Shown piece after piece: positions 1-9,149 of a DNA stretch of 64,000 nt; position 1 is the stretch's first letter, and every line of letters begins with the position of its first letter. This DNA comes from Hyphomicrobiales bacterium (GTDB lineage Bacteria > Pseudomonadota > Alphaproteobacteria > Rhizobiales > Beijerinckiaceae), in assembly GCA_027484655.1 (NCBI GenBank), contig JAIXSM010000015.1, forward strand, positions 30,011-94,010, written 5' to 3'. The position numbers were made by a program, and so were the translations under genes. The notes under the pieces were generated by a model. The model was not told the DNA's origin, did no database searches, and saw only the letters and a list, made by a program, of their open reading frames with translations.

Positions 1-78
1 GGAGAGAACGGCGTAAAGCTGGCCATCCTCACGCTCGATGATGTTGCCTTTGCGGATGGAGCTTGCGATGACTTTCAC
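1..78 (-). CDS. efp: Elongation factor P, N-terminal part (runs off the window)
   Basis: Reading the minus strand from a GTG at 78 gives VKVIASSIRKGNIIEREDGQ and continues off the window edge. This is the characteristic N-terminal KOW-like domain start of EF-P, which relieves ribosome stalling at polyproline stretches. Only about 26 codons are visible, so the modified lysine loop of domain I is outside the window. The gene is divergent from epmA and epmB, whose products put beta-lysine on EF-P in other bacteria, and that neighbourhood supports the call strongly. The GTG start is chosen because it opens the family N-terminus exactly. Confidence 0.9.
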   Translation of the reverse strand, partial: MKVIASSIRKGNIIEREDGQLYAVLS

Positions 79-179
79 GGGATCAGTTCCTCGATTGCGG
101 GGCCACTGAGCCTTTGCCCCCTGCGCCCGGTTCGAAATCGGGCCGCACAATAGCGATTCACGCGCAAATCGCCAGTCGT

Positions 180-1238
180 ATGTCCCAGAGCCCCTCCCCC
201 TGGTGGTCGCCCAGCGTCCACGCCGACCGCCGCCCCCTCCTGCTCGCCCGCGCGCGCACATTCTCCGAATGGAGAAAGTGGTTCGCGGGCAGAGACTTCC
301 TTGAGGTGGACACCGCCGCGCTGCAGATTTCCCCCGGCAACGAGGCCCACATCGGCGCCTTCGCCACCGCGTTCGAGGGAACTGACGGCGCCGCCCCGCT
401 TTACCTCCACACCTCGCCGGAGTTCGCCTGCAAGAAGCTGCTGGCCGCAGGCGAGACGCGCATCTTCAGCCTTGGCCATGTGTTCCGCAACCGGGAGCGC
501 GGCCCCCTGCACCATCCCGAATTCACGATGCTGGAATGGTATCGGGCGGGCGAACCCTATGACGCGCTCATCGCCGATGTGGCGCAGCTGTGCGCGCTGG
601 CGGCGCAGGCGGCGGGGTCGCGCGTGTTTCAGCACAAGGGGCTGACGGCGGATCCGTTCGCAGAGCCCGAGCGCGTCAGCGTGTGCGCGGCGTTCGCCCG
701 CCACGCCGGGATCAATCTGGAGGAGACCCTGCGCGCCGACGGGGAGAACGACCGGGACGCGCTCGCAGGCCACGCCCGCGCAGCGGGGATGCGGGTGAGC
801 GACGACGATTCCTGGGCCGATCTGTTCAGCAAGATCATCGCAGAAAAGGTCGAACCAAAGCTTGGCGTGGGCCGGATCACGATCCTAGACCGGTATCCGG
901 TCTGCGAGGCGGCGCTCGCACGCCGTGCGCCTGACGACCCCCGCCTCGCCCAGCGCTTCGAGGCGTACGCCTGCGGGGTCGAAATCGCGAACGCTTTCGG
1001 GGAGTTGACCGACGCCGCCGAGCAGCGCCGCCGGTTCGAGGCGGAAATGGCCGAGATGGAGCGCGTCTATGGCGCCCGTTACCCGCTCGACGAGGATTTT
1101 CTAATGGCGCTCAACCACATGCCGGATGCGTGCGGCGTGGCGCTGGGCGCCGACCGCGTCGTGATGCTGGCGACCGGCGCCGGCAACGTCGAGAGCGTGA
1201 TCTGGACCCCCGTCGCACGATCCGGCCCAGGCGGTTGA
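180..1238 (+). CDS. epmA: EF-P--(R)-beta-lysine ligase EpmA (PoxA/GenX), lysyl-tRNA synthetase paralogue
   Basis: This is a 352-residue class II aminoacyl-tRNA-synthetase catalytic core without an anticodon-binding domain, the layout of EpmA. Motif 2 is visible near residues 97-115 (FRNRE followed by HHPEFTMLEWY), and motif 3 near the C-terminus has GVALGADRVVML. EpmA activates beta-lysine with ATP and transfers it to the conserved lysine of EF-P. The frame is open from 114, but the ATG at 180 is preferred because the family N-terminus (a WW..HADRRPLLLARAR-like stretch) follows it. epmB lies downstream and efp is divergent upstream. A true LysRS would be longer, with an N-terminal OB fold. 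Confidence 0.93.
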   Translation: MSQSPSPWWSPSVHADRRPLLLARARTFSEWRKWFAGRDFLEVDTAALQISPGNEAHIGAFATAFEGTDGAAPLYLHTSPEFACKKLLAAGETRIFSLGHVFRNRERGPLHHPEFTMLEWYRAGEPYDALIADVAQLCALAAQAAGSRVFQHKGLTADPFAEPERVSVCAAFARHAGINLEETLRADGENDRDALAGHARAAGMRVSDDDSWADLFSKIIAEKVEPKLGVGRITILDRYPVCEAALARRAPDDPRLAQRFEAYACGVEIANAFGELTDAAEQRRRFEAEMAEMERVYGARYPLDEDFLMALNHMPDACGVALGADRVVMLATGAGNVESVIWTPVARSGPGG

Positions 1239-1311
1239 AGATGATCGCGCGAGCGGGGCGACCTCGTCGCGCGTTGCGTCCCTGACCGCTTTGGCCCTAA
1301 GCAATCGGTCC

Positions 1312-2412
1312 ATGACCGCCTTCCCCCACAACGGCGGCGCCGCGCGCCGGCCCGCCCTGGCGCTTTCGCGCCGCCCCCTGCGCAACCCCGATGATCTCGC
1401 GGCCGCGGGGCTTGTGGCGGCGGACGATGCGGCCGCGCTGCACGAAGTCAGCGCGCGCTACGCTGTCGCGGTGACGCCGGCCATGGCGGACCTCATCGAC
1501 ACTGCGGACCCGGCGGACCCGATCGCGCTGCAGTTTCTGCCCGACGTCCGCGAGCTGGAAACCCTGCCCCAGGAGCGCGCGGATCCCATTGGCGACGACG
1601 CCCACGCGCCGGTGGAGGGCGTGGTGCATCGCTATCGCGACCGGGCGCTGCTGAAGCTCCTGCACGCCTGCGCGGTCTACTGCCGGTTCTGCTTTCGCCG
1701 CGAAACCGTGGGGCCGGGCGGGGCGTCGTCGCTGTCGCCGGAGGCGTTCGCCCGGGCGATGGACTACCTGCGGTCGCATCGCGAGATCTGGGAGGTGATC
1801 CTCACGGGCGGCGACCCGCTGGTGATGGCGCCGCGCCGCCTCGCCGAGGTCATGCGGGCTCTGGGCGACATCGATCATGTGAAGATCGTGCGAATCCACA
1901 CCCGCGTGCCCGCCGTAGACCCCGAGCGCATCGACCCGGCCATGGTCGAGGCGCTGAAGGCCAGCGGCAAGACGGTGTACGTGGCGTTGCACGCCAACCA
2001 CCCCCGGGAACTGACCCCCGCCGCACGCGCGGCCTGCGCCCGCCTGATCGACGCGGGGCTCCCCATGGTGAGCCAGACCGTGCTGCTGAAGGGCGTGAAC
2101 GACGACCCGGACGTGCTCGCCGCGCTCATGCGCGCGTTCGTGGAGACGCGGGTCAAACCCTACTACCTGCACCATCCCGATCTCGCGCCCGGAACCGGCC
2201 ACATGCGTGTGGACATTGCGCGCGGCCGGGACATCATGGCCGCCTTGCGCGGGCGCCTGTCCGGCCTGTGCCAGCCCGAGTATGTGCTCGACATTCCCGG
2301 CGGGCACGGCAAGTCGCCCATCGGGCCGGTCTACGCCGAACCCGGCGCGGACGGCGGCTGGCGCGTCGCCGACTACGCCGGCGGCGTTCATATCTATGAG
2401 GATTTTCGCTGA
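1312..2412 (+). CDS. epmB: EF-P beta-lysylation protein EpmB (lysine 2,3-aminomutase family, radical SAM)
   Basis: This is a 366-residue KamA-family radical SAM protein. The iron-sulfur motif CxxxCxxC is at C120, C124 and C127 (CAVYCRFC), and the PLP-binding lysine is in GGHGKSPIG near K334. EpmB isomerises L-alpha-lysine to beta-lysine, the donor for EpmA. It follows epmA by 73 bp on the same strand and is probably co-transcribed. The frame opens at a TTG at 1291, but the ATG at 1312 is taken. No epmC (EF-P hydroxylase) is seen nearby. A catabolic lysine 2,3-aminomutase is the alternative; the epmA/efp context argues against it. Confidence 0.93.
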   Translation: MTAFPHNGGAARRPALALSRRPLRNPDDLAAAGLVAADDAAALHEVSARYAVAVTPAMADLIDTADPADPIALQFLPDVRELETLPQERADPIGDDAHAPVEGVVHRYRDRALLKLLHACAVYCRFCFRRETVGPGGASSLSPEAFARAMDYLRSHREIWEVILTGGDPLVMAPRRLAEVMRALGDIDHVKIVRIHTRVPAVDPERIDPAMVEALKASGKTVYVALHANHPRELTPAARAACARLIDAGLPMVSQTVLLKGVNDDPDVLAALMRAFVETRVKPYYLHHPDLAPGTGHMRVDIARGRDIMAALRGRLSGLCQPEYVLDIPGGHGKSPIGPVYAEPGADGGWRVADYAGGVHIYEDFR

Positions 2413-2474
2413 CCGCCCGTCTCGCGCGGCCTCGGTTATGATCCGCGCTGATTCGAAACTCCGGAGCGCCCCTC

Positions 2475-4856
2475 GTGAATAGCCTGCTGCGCCTGATACG
2501 CCCCACGCTGGCGGCCCTGACGCTCACGATCCTGCTCGCGGGAGCGCTGACTCTGTCCGCCGACGCCCAGACATCGCCGACGGCGACGCAGGCTCTCGAC
2601 AGCACGCGCGCATCGCTGGAGCGCATCGAGCGCACGCTGGAGCGCCCTGACCTCGCCGACAGCGCGCTCCAGTCCCTGCGGACGGAGCTTGGGCCCATCG
2701 CCAGCGCGAACGAGGAACTGCTTGAGGATCTGCAACCGCGCCTCGAAGGCGCCCGCGCCAGACTCGAGCAGATCGGCAAGCCGACGCCGGGCACGCCCGA
2801 AGCGGCGCTCGCCGCGACCGAGCGGGCGGAGCTGCAAAAGCAGTTCGACGAGCTGGACGGACAGGTGAAGCGCGCCCGGCTCCACGCCGTGCAGGCGGAG
2901 CAGCTTGGCGCGAGCATCGTCAACCGCCGCCGGGCGATCTTCCAGCAGGCGCTTTTCGCCCGCGCCTCCAGCGTGCTCTCGCCGCGCCTGTGGTTCAACG
3001 GCATCAGCGAGCTGCCGACAGACATGCGCGCTGTCGGGATGCTCCTCAGCGACTGGGGATCTCTCGCCGCCGCGCGGCTGACAGGCGGCGCGCTCTTCAG
3101 CTGGCTGCTGGGCAACATCGCGCTTGTTCTGGCGGTGCTTGTGGCCCTCAAGGGCGCGCGGCAGTTGATGGGACGGCCGAAAACGCTGGCCGATCCCACG
3201 CCGCTCCAGAAAGCCGCCGGCGCGGTGTGGGTCGCCGTGGTCACCGCCACGATCCCTATCGTCGCAGCGCTGGCGTTCATCGAGATCGCGCGGCTGCATG
3301 ACCTGTTCAACGCGCGCCTTGAACCGCTCGTTCACGCCGGCTTCGACGCGGTGCGCCGCATCGCCATTGTGCTGGGCGTGACGCGCGGCCTGCTGGCCGT
3401 GGACAGGCCGCAATGGCGCCTGCTCGAACTGACGCAACCGACCGCCGAGCGCCTCGCGCGGCTGGCCGTCACCGTGGCGATCATCGTCTCCGCCACCAAG
3501 ATCATCGAGGCGATGAGCGACCAGGTGGCCGCGTCCGTGGCGGTGTCCGTGCTCACCCGGGGCGTGGGCGCGGTCGCCGTCGCGCTCGCCATGGCGCTCA
3601 CGCTCTACGGCGTCGCCGCGCGGCAGGACGAGGCGGAGGAGGAGTTCGGACCACGGCTCACGCCGCGGCGCGACTGGTACGCCATCTGGCGCCTTCTCGC
3701 GTGGGCGTCGATCGTCACGATCCTCGTGTCCTGCGCCATCGGCTTCGTCGCGCTTGCGAGCTTCATCGTCGATCAGATCGTATGGGTGACGTTCGTTCTC
3801 GCTGCGGGATACATGTTTTACGCAGTGGCGACCCGGGGCGTGGACACCGCGTTCAAGCCCGGCTCCGTGGCGGGCCGCGCCGCCATGAACACGGTGGGCC
3901 TGAGCGGGGGCTCCCTGCGCCAGATCGCGACGCTGGTGCAGGGCGCGCTGTCCCTCGTGCTGCTGGTGGTTGGCGGCATGCTGATCCTCGCGCCCTGGGG
4001 CGTCGAATCAAACGACATGCTCGCCAACGTGCGCGCGGCGTTCTTCGGCTTCCGGGTGGGCGACCTCACCGTGTCGCTCTCCACGATCTTCCTCGCGCTG
4101 TTCCTGTTCGCGGGCGCGATCGTGTTCACGCGCATGTTGCAGGACTGGCTGGAAAACCAGTACCTGCCGACGACGCCCCTCGACGTGGGCCTGCGCAACT
4201 CCATCCGCACGAGCGTCGGCTACGTAGGCTTTTTCCTCGCCGCCGCCATTGCGCTTGGCTACATGGGGGTGAGTTTTGACCGGCTCGCCATCGTCGCCGG
4301 CGCGCTGTCGGTGGGCATCGGCTTCGGCCTTCAGTCCATCGTCAACAACTTCGTCTCCGGGCTTATCCTTTTGTGGGAGCGGGCGATCCGCGTCGGCGAT
4401 CTCATCACCGTGGGAGACGACCAGGGTCTGGTGCGGCGCATCAACGTGCGCTCGACGGAAATCGAAACGTCGGATCGCGTGACCGTGATCGTGCCAAACT
4501 CGAACCTCGTCGCCGGCGTGGTGAAAAACTGGGTGCGCACCGACCGCGTGAGCCGCATCCGCCTGCCTGTTTCGGTGAGCCTCGGGGTCGAGCCGGACCG
4601 GGTGCGGGATCTCCTGATCGCCTGCGCCAACGCCCACGATCTCGTGCTTGACCAACCCGCGCCCACTGTGGCGTTCGTGGCCATGACGGACACCGCGCTT
4701 CGCTTCGAGCTGATCTGCTTCGCCGGAGACGTCGAAAAGGCCGGCAGAATGCGCTCGGACCTCAACTTCGCCATCTTCGCGCGGCTGCGAGAAGCCGGCG
4801 TCCTGCCGGCGCCAAAGCCCGAAGACGAGCCGCCCACGGTCAGGATTGGTAACTGA
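2475..4856 (+). CDS. DUF3772 and MscS-domain mechanosensitive channel protein
   Basis: This 793-residue protein begins with a signal peptide (about residues 1-32, cleavage after ADA). A periplasmic helical region follows (about 35-180) that fits the DUF3772 type of large MscS-like channels. Several membrane segments follow (about 200-550). The conserved MscS pore helix and beta domain occupy the last 230 residues, with GALSVGIGFGLQSIVNNFVS marking the pore helix and VPNSNLV the beta domain. Such proteins gate on membrane tension to release osmolytes on hypo-osmotic shock. The stop overlaps the longest frame of the next gene. Its particular osmotic role cannot be read from sequence. Confidence 0.9.
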   Translation: MNSLLRLIRPTLAALTLTILLAGALTLSADAQTSPTATQALDSTRASLERIERTLERPDLADSALQSLRTELGPIASANEELLEDLQPRLEGARARLEQIGKPTPGTPEAALAATERAELQKQFDELDGQVKRARLHAVQAEQLGASIVNRRRAIFQQALFARASSVLSPRLWFNGISELPTDMRAVGMLLSDWGSLAAARLTGGALFSWLLGNIALVLAVLVALKGARQLMGRPKTLADPTPLQKAAGAVWVAVVTATIPIVAALAFIEIARLHDLFNARLEPLVHAGFDAVRRIAIVLGVTRGLLAVDRPQWRLLELTQPTAERLARLAVTVAIIVSATKIIEAMSDQVAASVAVSVLTRGVGAVAVALAMALTLYGVAARQDEAEEEFGPRLTPRRDWYAIWRLLAWASIVTILVSCAIGFVALASFIVDQIVWVTFVLAAGYMFYAVATRGVDTAFKPGSVAGRAAMNTVGLSGGSLRQIATLVQGALSLVLLVVGGMLILAPWGVESNDMLANVRAAFFGFRVGDLTVSLSTIFLALFLFAGAIVFTRMLQDWLENQYLPTTPLDVGLRNSIRTSVGYVGFFLAAAIALGYMGVSFDRLAIVAGALSVGIGFGLQSIVNNFVSGLILLWERAIRVGDLITVGDDQGLVRRINVRSTEIETSDRVTVIVPNSNLVAGVVKNWVRTDRVSRIRLPVSVSLGVEPDRVRDLLIACANAHDLVLDQPAPTVAFVAMTDTALRFELICFAGDVEKAGRMRSDLNFAIFARLREAGVLPAPKPEDEPPTVRIGN

Positions 4857-4905
4857 ACGTCAGGATTTGACCCTTACGCCTAAACGGCTGATTGCAAGGA
4901 CACCC

Positions 4906-5415
4906 ATGGCTCTTCCCTATCTCTGCTCGCTGGCCGCCGCGGCCGGGCTCACCCTTGCGGGCTGCTCCACCGCGCCCCCGCCCAGGCTTCCGGAAGGCCA
5001 GCCGGGATTCTACGTCAATCTGGCGCAGCAGGGCGCGAAGCTCGACATGGCCGCCGCCCGGGACATGATCTCCCTCTACCGGCGCAATCAGGGCCTGGGT
5101 CCGCTCACCCTCGACCCCAAGCTCCAGCAGGCCGCCCAGGCGCAGGCGGACGCCATGGCCCGCGCCGGGCAGGTGTCACACGGCCCCGGCTCCCTGCAGT
5201 CGCGTCTGGCGCGGCACGGGGTCGATCCCGGCCGCGCGACGGAAAACGTGTCCGCCGGGTACTATACCGTGGCGGAGGCGTTCTCCGGCTGGCGGGACTC
5301 GCGGCCCCACAACGCGAATATGCTCAACCCGCACATGAAGCGGATGGGCATAGCCACCGCCTACGCGCCCGGCGCCAAGTACAAGGTTTTCTGGGCTCTG
5401 GTGATGACGGACTGA
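4906..5415 (+). CDS. CAP/SCP-domain lipoprotein
   Basis: This 169-residue exported protein has a lipobox LAGC with the lipidated cysteine at residue 20, followed by a CAP (cysteine-rich secretory/PR-1) domain from about residue 45 to the end. The domain shows the usual core pieces: an LDPKLQQAAQAQADAMA helix, an ENVSAGY strand and the GWRDSRPHNANML block. The ATG at 4906 is preferred over the longer frame because AAGGA sits 5 bp upstream and it opens a proper lipoprotein signal. Bacterial CAP proteins lack a single agreed function; an envelope-attached role is all that can be said. Confidence 0.88.
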   Translation: MALPYLCSLAAAAGLTLAGCSTAPPPRLPEGQPGFYVNLAQQGAKLDMAAARDMISLYRRNQGLGPLTLDPKLQQAAQAQADAMARAGQVSHGPGSLQSRLARHGVDPGRATENVSAGYYTVAEAFSGWRDSRPHNANMLNPHMKRMGIATAYAPGAKYKVFWALVMTD

Positions 5416-5419
5416 AGGC

Positions 5420-6214
5420 TCATCGGTCAGCCTTCAGCCGGCCCAGTTGCATCCGCGCGATGACCTGCATGGACACCGCGCGGGGCGAAAGCCCCGACGT
5501 CGCCGCGAGGAAGCGGTTCACAAAGCCCGGCACGACAACCGTCTTGCCCTTCATGAACCCATCGTAGCCAACCTGCGCGACGGACATGGAGGACGCCATG
5601 GGCATGGCGCCGAACGGACTTTCCCCGGCGCCGGCCCGCTCAAAAAACTCTGTCTTCGTAGGCCCCGGGCACAGGGCCGTCACGCGCACGCCCTCGCCTT
5701 TCAGTTCGTGCGACAGCGCCTGCGAAAATGACAACACGAACGCCTTTGTGGCGTAGTAAACCGCCATGCCCGGCCCTGCATAGAACGCCGCGGTGGAGGC
5801 CACGTTCAGCACGCCGCCGCGGGCCGCGCGCACCTGCGGCAGGAAGGCCAGCGTCAGATCCGTCAGCGCGCGCACGTTGAGATCGATCATCCGCACCTGT
5901 TCGGCGCGATCCAGATCGGCGACAGCGCCGATAAGCCCGAAGCCTGCGTTGTTGACCAGCATGGACACCCGCGCGCCCTTGGCCGCCAGCGCATCCATCA
6001 ATCCATCGGCTGCCCCGGCCTGCGCCAGATCAGCCTCGACCAGCAGCGGCCGCGGCGCGCCTGAGCCTGCGATTTCATCGGCGAGCGCGGAGAGGCGGTC
6101 GCCGCTGCGCGCGGCGATCGCCAGCCGGTGGCCGTTGCGGGCGAACACACGCGCCAGATCGGCGCCGATACCGGCCGACGCCCCGGTGATGAGAACGACA
6201 TCCTCCCCGCTCAT
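5420..6214 (-). CDS. SDR-family oxidoreductase
   Basis: This is a 264-residue classical short-chain dehydrogenase. It has the cofactor motif GASAGIG near residues 11-17, an NNAG block, and the YxxxK catalytic pair in VYYATKAF. The C-terminal half resembles the DltE/YqjQ-like group (LCPGPTKTEFFERAGA). The ATG at 6214 is chosen because the Rossmann strand begins 6 residues later; the 40 upstream codons are arginine-rich and not family-like. It is convergent with the CAP gene and divergent from the molybdenum hydroxylase. The substrate is unknown. Confidence 0.85.
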   Translation of the reverse strand: MSGEDVVLITGASAGIGADLARVFARNGHRLAIAARSGDRLSALADEIAGSGAPRPLLVEADLAQAGAADGLMDALAAKGARVSMLVNNAGFGLIGAVADLDRAEQVRMIDLNVRALTDLTLAFLPQVRAARGGVLNVASTAAFYAGPGMAVYYATKAFVLSFSQALSHELKGEGVRVTALCPGPTKTEFFERAGAGESPFGAMPMASSMSVAQVGYDGFMKGKTVVVPGFVNRFLAATSGLSPRAVSMQVIARMQLGRLKADR

Positions 6215-6415
6215 GACCGGGATCCCGGGTGCGACGCGCAAGCCACGCCTTCGGCCACGAAACTGTGCAATCCCTCGAACATGTGAATAGCCTTTTCGCC
6301 CCTGCGCCGGCCGCTCCGGTCTGGTCCGCTTCAATCCGGCCCCTTATGCTGATATGGGTCCGCCACGATAAACTGCCAGGCGCGCCTGCCGCGCCGCCGC
6401 GAAGGGGGAGATGAC

Positions 6416-8743
6416 ATGGGAGAGTTTGCGCTTGGCCAGCCGGTGTCGCGCTTCGAGGATCCGCGCCTCATCCAGGGCGGCGGCCGCTACGTGGACGACC
6501 TTGCGCTCCCCGGCATGACCCACGGCGTCGTGCTCCGCTCGAAGCACGCGCACGCAAAGATCCTGAACATCGACACGAGCCGCGCCAAGGCCGCCCCGGG
6601 CGTTCTCGCCGTGCTCACCCATGCGGACTGGGCCGCCTCCGGCTACAGCTCGCTGCCGCTGCCCACCGGCAAGAAGAAGCGCGACGGATCCCCCATCTAC
6701 GCCCCGCCCCTGCCCGGCCTCACCGGCGACCGGGTGCGCTGGGTGGGCGATTTTGTGGCGTTCGTGGTTGCGGAAACCCGCGAGCAGGCGCTCGACGCGC
6801 TCGAACTGATCGAGGTCGACTACGAGCCAGTGCCGGCGGTGTTCACGGCGGAAGACGCCCTGAAGCCCGGCGCGCCCGCTGTGCATGACGCCAACCCCGA
6901 CAACATCTGCTTCGTCCACACCGAGGGCGACAAGGCCGCCACCGACGCCGCTATCGCCAGCGCGCCGCATGTGGTGAAGCAGCGCTTCTTCATCAACCGC
7001 GTGATGGCCGCCACCATGGAGCCGCGCGGCAGCGTCGGCGTCTACGACAAGGCGTCGGACCGCTACACGATTTACACCACGCTCCAGCGCGCCCTCGATT
7101 TCCGCGAGAAGCTGGCGCAGACGCTGCGCATCCCCGAGAGCAAGCTGCGCGTGGTCGCCGGCGACATCGGCGGCAGCTTCGGCATGAAATCCGGCGTCTA
7201 CAACGAGGTTGGCCTTGTGCTGCTGGCCTCGAAGAAGATCGGGCGCCCGGTGAAGTGGACCGCGACGCGAACAGAATCCTTCCTCGCCGACGCAGCGGGC
7301 CGCGACAACCTGACGGAAGCCGAGCTGGCGCTGGACAAGGATGGAAAGTTTCTTGCGCTGCGCATCAAGACGCTGGCCAATCTCGGCGCCTATGTGCAGC
7401 CGGGCTCCGACGGCGGGCCAGTGAGCAATCTCGGCACGCTGGCGGGCGTCTACACCACGCCGGCGATCCACGTGGATGTGACGGCGGTCTTCTCCAACAC
7501 CCACTGGATGCGCCCCTACCGTGGCAACGGACGCCCTGAAGCCGCTTACGTGATCGAGCGCATCATCGACATCGCCGCTGATCGACTCGGCTTCGATCCT
7601 GTGGAGCTGCGGCGCAAGAACATGATCGCGCCCAGCGCCCTGCCCTACAAGACCGCCCTGTCGTTCACCTACGACTCCGGCGAGTTCGAAAAGTGCATGG
7701 ACATGGCGCTGACCATGGCCGACTGGAAGGGTTTTGAAGCCCGTCGCGCGGAGGCGCGCAAGCGCGGCAAGCTGCGCGGCATCGGCCTGTCCAACTCCAT
7801 CGAGAAGGCGGGCGCCGCCGGCTACGAGGGCGCGGAAATCCGCTTTGATCGCGGCGGCAGCGTCACCATTCTCTCGGGCGCCGTGAGCCACGGACAGGGC
7901 CACGAGACCGTGTTCAAGCAGCTGGTGTGCGACAAGCTGGGGCTTGATCCCAAGGATGTGCACTACGAGCAGGGCGACACCGACGTGGTGTTCTTCGGCG
8001 AGGGCACAGGCGGCTCGCGCACGTCCTCCATCGGCGGCGGCGCCATGCTGATGGCGACCGGCAAGATCATCGACAAGGCGAAGAAGATCGCCGCCCACGC
8101 CATGGGTGTTGATGATGTCGACTTCCAGGACGGTGTGTTCGTCAACCGGCAGACCAACCAGACGCTGACCATGACGGAGGTGGCGCTGCGCGCCGCCAAC
8201 CCGGACAAGATCCCGCGCGACATGGAGCCCGGCCTTAACGCCAGCGCGGTCTATCACCAGCGCAAGGCGAACTATCCCTCAGGCTCCCACGTGTGCGAAC
8301 TGGAGATCGATGAGGAGACGGGCGCGGTCGAAATCGTGCGCTACAACGTCGTGGACGACGTGGGCAACGTCATGAACCCGCTGCTGCTCAAAGGGCAAAT
8401 CCACGGCGGCGTCGCCATGGGCATCGGCCAGATGCTGATGGAGGACATCAAGTACGACGAGAACGGCGAGCTGCTCACCGCCTCGTTCATGGATTACGCC
8501 ATGCCGCATGCGGACACCGTGCCGTACATGGAGGTGAAGAGCCATCCGTGCCCCACGCCCTCCAACCCGCTGGGCGTCAAGGGCGCGGGCGAGGCGGGCT
8601 GCGTCGGCGCGCTGCCGGCGGTGGGCAACGCGCTCGTGGACGCGCTCTCGCATCTGGGCGTCGATGACGTGCCCATGCCCGCGACGCCGCTGGCGCTGTG
8701 GCGCATCATCAACGCGCACAAGCAGAAAGCAGCGGCCGAGTAA
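6416..8743 (+). CDS. Xanthine dehydrogenase-family molybdopterin-binding large subunit
   Basis: This is a 775-residue molybdenum hydroxylase large subunit. It has an aldehyde oxidase/xanthine dehydrogenase a/b hammerhead domain (about 20-130) followed by the MoCo-binding domains. The active-site segment near residue 368 reads PYRGNGRPEA, and the catalytic glutamate lies in GVKGAGEAGC near residue 725. True form I CO dehydrogenase has AYRCSFR instead, so CO oxidation is not supported and the annotation CoxL would be misleading. GGGGGAG precedes the ATG. No iron-sulfur small subunit, FAD subunit or cofactor-maturation gene is adjacent, so partners must be encoded elsewhere. The substrate is unknown. 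Confidence 0.9.
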   Translation: MGEFALGQPVSRFEDPRLIQGGGRYVDDLALPGMTHGVVLRSKHAHAKILNIDTSRAKAAPGVLAVLTHADWAASGYSSLPLPTGKKKRDGSPIYAPPLPGLTGDRVRWVGDFVAFVVAETREQALDALELIEVDYEPVPAVFTAEDALKPGAPAVHDANPDNICFVHTEGDKAATDAAIASAPHVVKQRFFINRVMAATMEPRGSVGVYDKASDRYTIYTTLQRALDFREKLAQTLRIPESKLRVVAGDIGGSFGMKSGVYNEVGLVLLASKKIGRPVKWTATRTESFLADAAGRDNLTEAELALDKDGKFLALRIKTLANLGAYVQPGSDGGPVSNLGTLAGVYTTPAIHVDVTAVFSNTHWMRPYRGNGRPEAAYVIERIIDIAADRLGFDPVELRRKNMIAPSALPYKTALSFTYDSGEFEKCMDMALTMADWKGFEARRAEARKRGKLRGIGLSNSIEKAGAAGYEGAEIRFDRGGSVTILSGAVSHGQGHETVFKQLVCDKLGLDPKDVHYEQGDTDVVFFGEGTGGSRTSSIGGGAMLMATGKIIDKAKKIAAHAMGVDDVDFQDGVFVNRQTNQTLTMTEVALRAANPDKIPRDMEPGLNASAVYHQRKANYPSGSHVCELEIDEETGAVEIVRYNVVDDVGNVMNPLLLKGQIHGGVAMGIGQMLMEDIKYDENGELLTASFMDYAMPHADTVPYMEVKSHPCPTPSNPLGVKGAGEAGCVGALPAVGNALVDALSHLGVDDVPMPATPLALWRIINAHKQKAAAE

Positions 8744-8751
8744 GCCGCCGC

Positions 8752-9072
8752 TCAGAAATTGAACAGCGGCGAGGGGCGCCCCGGCGGATCGAAAGGTCGC
8801 GGCAGCGTCTCGCCGCCGTAGCGTCCGCGCTGGTGATCCCACGCCGGGCGCCCCCAGATCGTGTCCATGTTCACGTAGTTTTGCAGCGAGCCCGGCGGCA
8901 CGATGGGGCCGCTGTCGGTGAATGGGCGCCGGCGAATGGTGAGCGGCGGCGCGCCGGCGCTGCGGATCGCGCTCTCGCGGTCGCGCCGGGTCTGCGCGCT
9001 GGCGTCTGCAAGGAAGGCGAACGCCGCGACGCCGACAGCGGCCACGGCCAGAACTGCATTCAGTGTGCGCAT
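8752..9072 (-). CDS. Small secreted protein, unknown family
   Basis: This 106-residue protein has a clear N-terminal signal peptide (hydrophobic AVLAVAAVGVAAFAFLADASA, cleavage before QTRR). The mature part is Pro/Arg-rich with no recognised domain (SLQNYVNMDTIWGRPAWDH, then PRPFDPPGRPSPLFNF). It is convergent with the molybdopterin subunit gene, 8 bp from its stop. The codon pattern matches the neighbours, and the combination of an exported start and a clean reading frame supports a real gene. Function unknown. Confidence 0.6.
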   Translation of the reverse strand: MRTLNAVLAVAAVGVAAFAFLADASAQTRRDRESAIRSAGAPPLTIRRRPFTDSGPIVPPGSLQNYVNMDTIWGRPAWDHQRGRYGGETLPRPFDPPGRPSPLFNF

Positions 9073-9149
9073 CGATCAGTCCCCTTATCCCGGCTGTCTC
9101 GCCTGACAACCTCGACGGAGGGGAAGCGGTTCCTCAAAGGTCTGCGGCG

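Noticed and set aside
6344..8257. 637-codon open frame on the minus strand
   Set aside because: It is antisense to the well-supported molybdopterin subunit, has a His/Gly/Val-rich shadow composition and no domain.
6416..8743. CO dehydrogenase large subunit (CoxL)
   Set aside because: The form I active-site motif with the copper-binding cysteine is absent, and no CoxS/CoxM genes are adjacent.
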